Positions 20,482-24,198 of a DNA stretch of 24,198 nt are shown piece by piece. Made by a program: the position numbers and the translations under genes. This DNA comes from Elysia marginata. Taxonomy: Eukaryota; Mollusca; Gastropoda; Plakobranchidae. Positions within the stretch are counted from its first letter, which is position 1. Every line of letters starts with the position of its first letter. The stretch covers positions 214,445 through 238,642 of the forward strand of contig BMAT01008953.1 of NCBI GenBank assembly GCA_019649035.1, in the 5' to 3' direction. Under the pieces are notes generated by a model. The model was not told the origin of the DNA. It saw nothing but the letters and a program-made list of their open reading frames with translations, and did not search any database.

Positions 20482-20518
20482 AGCTTTCTTCATACATATT
20501 TTTATCATTATGTACATA
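20370..20518 (+). promoter_or_regulatory. Three UGUACAUA Pumilio (PUF) response elements
   Basis: Exact TGTACATA occurs at 20370-20377, 20398-20405 and 20511-20518, all matching UGUANAUA on the mRNA strand. The first two are 28 bases apart and upstream of the poly(A) signals. The third lies about 30 bases beyond the second signal and may fall outside the mature mRNA. Two related TGTATACAA sequences lie just before them (20335 and 20350). PUF proteins bound to such sites usually repress or destabilise mRNAs. Confidence 0.5.
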
Positions 20519-20519
20519 C

Positions 20520-22079
20520 TTATTTGGTGATGAGAAAAAACATGTGAGACTCAAAAACTCAAAATATAGCATGTCTTGACAGCCTAGTCGGATCCTATTC
20601 TTAGCTTGAAAACGAAAACTTATACTTAGATGTAAAAACTGACGTTTTTAGCTATTTTTTTCTCAAAGTTCCTACTCTAAGCTTCATCGTAATAAATTCA
20701 AAGTAAAAATAATTTCGCTAAAAAGCTGACGTGAAAGTCCTACGCCCGCTCGATCCAAGAAAAAAAAATGAGTTTGTTTCAAATTTATCAGAATAAATAT
20801 AAAAAAATAACTTGCCCAGAAGCAACACCTCTAACCGTTGACTATTGAGTAATGCATCGATTCGCAAGCTATTATTCTCATGACTTGAAATACATTTTTC
20901 TTGGATCAAGGCTTAGTGGACGTGAAATTTTTTATATAAGCTAGTTTGGTCTAGAACTTAGTTACAAAAACACATCAGGTGGAGATAAGATCAGTAGAGA
21001 AATTTCAGGCTTTCCTATTTAGGTCAAATTTAAACGAATTAGCAAAATAATGAATTACAATAAAAATCTTACAACCACTCGATGAAAACCAAAATTTAAA
21101 CATTGATATCTTGCAGCCTGTCCATATGTGCCGCATTTCGCAATTTCCAAATAACCACTTTCTACCTGGAAATGGAATCGAGTGTTCCAAGTTTCCAAGA
21201 ATGAGATGGCCAAGGAAAAACTAAGAGTCACTCAGGCTATTTTGAGTTACAGCCCCTTTCACTACAGTAATTCGTTTTACAACCAAACTGCTGTTTCTTG
21301 TTTTAAAACATTATACCTAAGGTTATGTGAACGCTGGGGTATGTGTGTGTGGGGGGGGGGGGTATTTTTCAACCTCTTGAAGGACATCAATTAGCCCAAT
21401 ATTTGGGACGCATTTTGAATGCGTCGAATAAAATTGGAGGCGGAAGAACACACATACAGTTTTGCCCGATTCCTTACTTCGTTTGTTGAATTCTGTAGAA
21501 TCTAGGTTAGATCTAGATCTAAGATCTAAATTGATTGTCTACATAAAATGATTTTGTTGTGTGTTTAATTTTAAATCTGGATTTAGAGCTAGAAGATAAA
21601 ATCTTCATCAAATTAATCTTTTTCATTTTGTCTCGCGACCAAGGCGAATGCGTCTGAAGCAGGAAATTCCGAAAAGAGAAAACCCCCTCGAAGGTATCTC
21701 TTCTTATCCTCCACATTTTTTTTCAACATAAATGAAATTTTAATATTTTTTTCAAAATATTGGTAATTTCGTGAGATTTTCGACGTTTTGGAAAGCAGAC
21801 AAATGCATTGTTAAAAAAAAGCAACGCCTTGGAATGTGAAAATTGCGACCTGCGATACATTAACCTCGGTCGCGAGACATTTTCAGGCAACAACTCAATA
21901 ATTAGGTCAAATTTTGACTTGTATAAAAGAGCGTTTATTGAATAGTGCCTAATCCCCTAATCTTCTCTAAGCCTTTTATATGGGTTCCCCGACAGGCCAA
22001 TACCAACCAAATCACCTTTAGAACTCACAAAGCAGCAGCTAATAAAGCGCATCACTCTAGCACACTGACAAGATCCTTC
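20520..22079. other. Intergenic, no gene seen
   Basis: This AT-rich DNA holds short unsupported open frames only. It includes a 12-base G run (21351-21362) after a GT run, and a small AGATCT-rich palindromic patch near 21508-21530. Neither has an assigned role. Confidence 0.6.
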
Positions 22080-22250
22080 ACTGCCTATAGCCGGGTACTC
22101 CTTTAACGCATGAGTGCGGCGAAGTAATGTGTGTAGATAGCCTTTCTCAACGACTAAACGTCGACCTGCCGAAAGCAGGACTCGAACCTCTGACCTTTCG
22201 CCCCGAAAGCCGAGTGTCTACTAGTAGATCACGACGCCACGCGACTTGCT
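22080..22250 (-). mobile_element. tRNA-derived repeat (SINE), minus strand
   Basis: Read on the minus strand from about 22244, a tRNA-like head starts GTCGCGTGGCGTCG and has a strong box B GGTTCGAGTCC (plus 22178-22188). Box A is weak. An unrelated body follows to at least 22080, including GGAGTACCCGG, reminiscent of conserved bodies of invertebrate SINEs. The 3' end is not clear and may extend toward 21930. A diverged tRNA pseudogene is the alternative. Confidence 0.55.
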
Positions 22251-23640
22251 GATTATTCCAGAAAAATGTTAAGAAATTACCAATATGTTGGACGATATAG
22301 AACTTTCTGCTGATTTAAAAGTCATGAGAAATGGATGGGGGGAAAAGGCTTTTAGTTAAAGCGTTTTCTCAGAATAGTATGTCCAACATTCCACTTAGTT
22401 GGGACTGGCATCAAGATCAAAATTGATGCCGATGGGATTAAGAACGTATTTCCTTGCTACTCTTTATTTGCACATCGGTGATAAAAGTGTCCCTAATTTA
22501 CACCACCGCATAAAACCGAAAAGGTTAAGTTCTACAGACGAACACGTTTGTGTATGTGTAGTAGGCAATTACAAATTAACCATTTTAAGTATATATGATG
22601 ATGATGATCTATTAGGCCTTTTTGACAAAGAAAAGACTACCAAGCATACATTTAAAACACGAGCATTAACACGTTTTTTGTTTATTTTCTTTTGCGAATT
22701 ATTGTCTATAAGTTAACTAATTTTCCGATTTTCCAATATAGTTTCAAAACTTAGGATTGTTTCAAGATCATCTTTAGATGTGGCAGGTCTTCTTAGAAAG
22801 CTGCACCATTTAAAAAATCTGCCACACGTTATTTTTTTAACATAAGTTCAGGACTAATTTGTCAATGAATTCTGCCAAACTTGTAGGTATACCCTGAATT
22901 CATAGCTAGGATATGTACAAGCATAAGATGACACACGAGATATAAGTCTAATAATATCCAAATGACATCTTACAAGATAATCAAACTATTCATGGATTGC
23001 ACATTTACGGCGAGAGCAATTCGTGTTTCAGAAGCCTATATCAATAGCGGAGATACTGCTCATTTGAGTAATAAAGCTATAACCTTATAAATGAATGAAT
23101 GATCATTGTTATAGTCAAATTTATGGGTTAAGCACAAGAGGAGGGGGGTTGTCGAATCTTCATGCCCTTAATTCGTAAGGACATGTATAAAGCAACATGG
23201 TTTTTCAAAAGCATAATTTGGAATGAGAATAGAGCAAAAATTATCGTTCTTACCCGCAAGCAATTGACTTCAAAAAAAGGAGTTTGCCTACAGAAACGGT
23301 AATTTGCACTCTAAACTCATTCCCAACAAAGGAATCTATGTTTTTCATTTTAGGCGATTTTTAGCATTTTTGTTCGTAATGACTACATGAGTGCCCAGTA
23401 AACACTAGCTTGCGATTAATGCAGATGAATGTATATAAGGAAAAGAAAAAAGGAAATAAGAACACGATAAAAAGTATACTATGAGCAAAGTATAAAGAAA
23501 TAACTCTGTATTGCCCAAGCATATTTGTTTTTAGATTAAAATTTTATGCATGGTACGCTTAACTGCATACAGACAATTGATTGCATGAGCGTTAAAAATT
23601 TTTGGATAACTTGTCAAGTTTTTGTTCTGGAATGTGTGTC
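22251..23640. other. Intergenic, no gene seen
   Basis: No splice-supported exon is visible. The 105-codon open frame at 22399-22716 has no recognisable domain, low-complexity patches (DDDD) and no splice context. Confidence 0.55.
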
Positions 23641-23726
23641 ATATAATTTTATGATACGCTGGCCAATAAGGCTAATGTCCTAAATCTAACATAATTATAG
23701 GGTTCGTTTCTTCGTATCATATAATT

Positions 23727-23849
23727 ATTATATACGCTGGGGGCAGTCCAGGGAAAGGAACATAATATAAAATCCCAACAATTATATGCGCTACAAGGAA
23801 AGTAAAAACATAATACAAAACTCCAATATATGCGCTCCAAGGAAAATGC
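23727..23849 (+). repeat. Imperfect tandem repeat, about 45-54 bp unit
   Basis: Two and a half copies start with ATTATATRCGCT or ATATATGCGCT, followed by CCAGGGAAAGG or CAAGGAAA and ACATAATAYAAAA. Units begin at 23727, 23781 and 23826. A still more diverged relative (ATAATTTTATGATACGCTGG) may lie at about 23644-23663. The open frames on the opposite strand are products of this repetition. Confidence 0.6.
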
Positions 23850-24198
23850 TTGACAAGATTAATTGAGATGAGAAAGATGCCAATTGCACACGCTCTGAAA
23901 TGACTGAGCAGGTCTATTTTAATAATAGCATGATAAAAGCACAATCATAGTGTATGTTATACAAGAAAAACCAGAGCACGATACTCGCCCTTGTCTGCAC
24001 GTACTTGCATAAGTCGCGATATTGCGTACATTGTGTGCTTCGCTTAAAACAAGCTAAATGCTAAATGATAAAACTTCTGTAGTTGAAAGAAAAGAAAATG
24101 GTAAAAACATTATTTTATTCCATATGAATTTCCACTGAAATCGTCTTGCTTCAAGTTGAGCTCCGTTGTTAATTTCCGCGCGGGTGCAAATTGGGGGG
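23850..24198. other. Right edge, nothing recognised
   Basis: Unremarkable AT-rich sequence to the end of the window, with no coding segment, RNA gene or repeat that I can support. Confidence 0.5.

Noticed and set aside
22399..22716. 105-codon frame
   Set aside because: No domain, no splice context and a low-complexity interior; expected by chance in a window this size.
1..24198. CRISPR array, bacterial operon or prophage
   Set aside because: No regular spacer-repeat structure or compact operon is seen; spliced genes and SINEs show an animal nuclear sequence.

Overview
This window looks like nuclear DNA of an animal. It is AT-rich, has spliced genes with GT-AG introns, many microsatellites, tRNA-derived SINEs, a decayed L1/Tx1-like LINE and short inverted-repeat elements. 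A gustatory-receptor-like (GRL) gene with the ancestral intron pattern, together with this SINE and microsatellite content, suggests a lophotrochozoan, perhaps a gastropod mollusc. That placement is inference; nothing seen fixes the species.

Layout. (1) 294-4998, minus strand: four exons of a GRL seven-transmembrane chemoreceptor/channel. Reading frames join exactly across introns of phase 2, 0 and 0, and the last visible donor is phase 0. The gene runs off the left edge before the exon that should carry TM7. Its introns hold a tRNA-Leu-derived SINE and long CT/GA tracts. (2) About 5000-10300: intergenic DNA with a weak promoter-like cluster near 5380-5405, a G-quadruplex candidate, GAA/TTC tracts around a second SINE (6952-7200), and a nested inverted-repeat element (9058-9564). 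(3) 10347-20150, plus strand: three coding exons (48, 329 and 4147 nt, joined in phases 0 and 2) encode a predicted 1507-residue, largely disordered protein. It has a textbook PAM2 motif at residues 772-783, a tight cluster of all five tryptophans, several RRxS-type sites and one helical domain near 1144-1293. I do not recognise the family. Intron 1 holds a MITE copy and an ACT/CTA microsatellite interrupted by a 287-base assembly gap. Intron 2 holds the antisense dead LINE. (4) 20151-20520: 3' UTR with two poly(A) signals and three exact UGUACAUA Pumilio-type sites. (5) 20520-24198: intergenic DNA with a third tRNA-derived repeat (minus strand, about 22080-22250) and a small tandem repeat (23727-23849).

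The two genes are divergent and show no obvious functional link. The best candidate for something undescribed is the plus-strand gene: a very large single-exon disordered protein predicted to bind poly(A)-binding protein, whose own mRNA carries clustered Pumilio elements. That points to post-transcriptional control.
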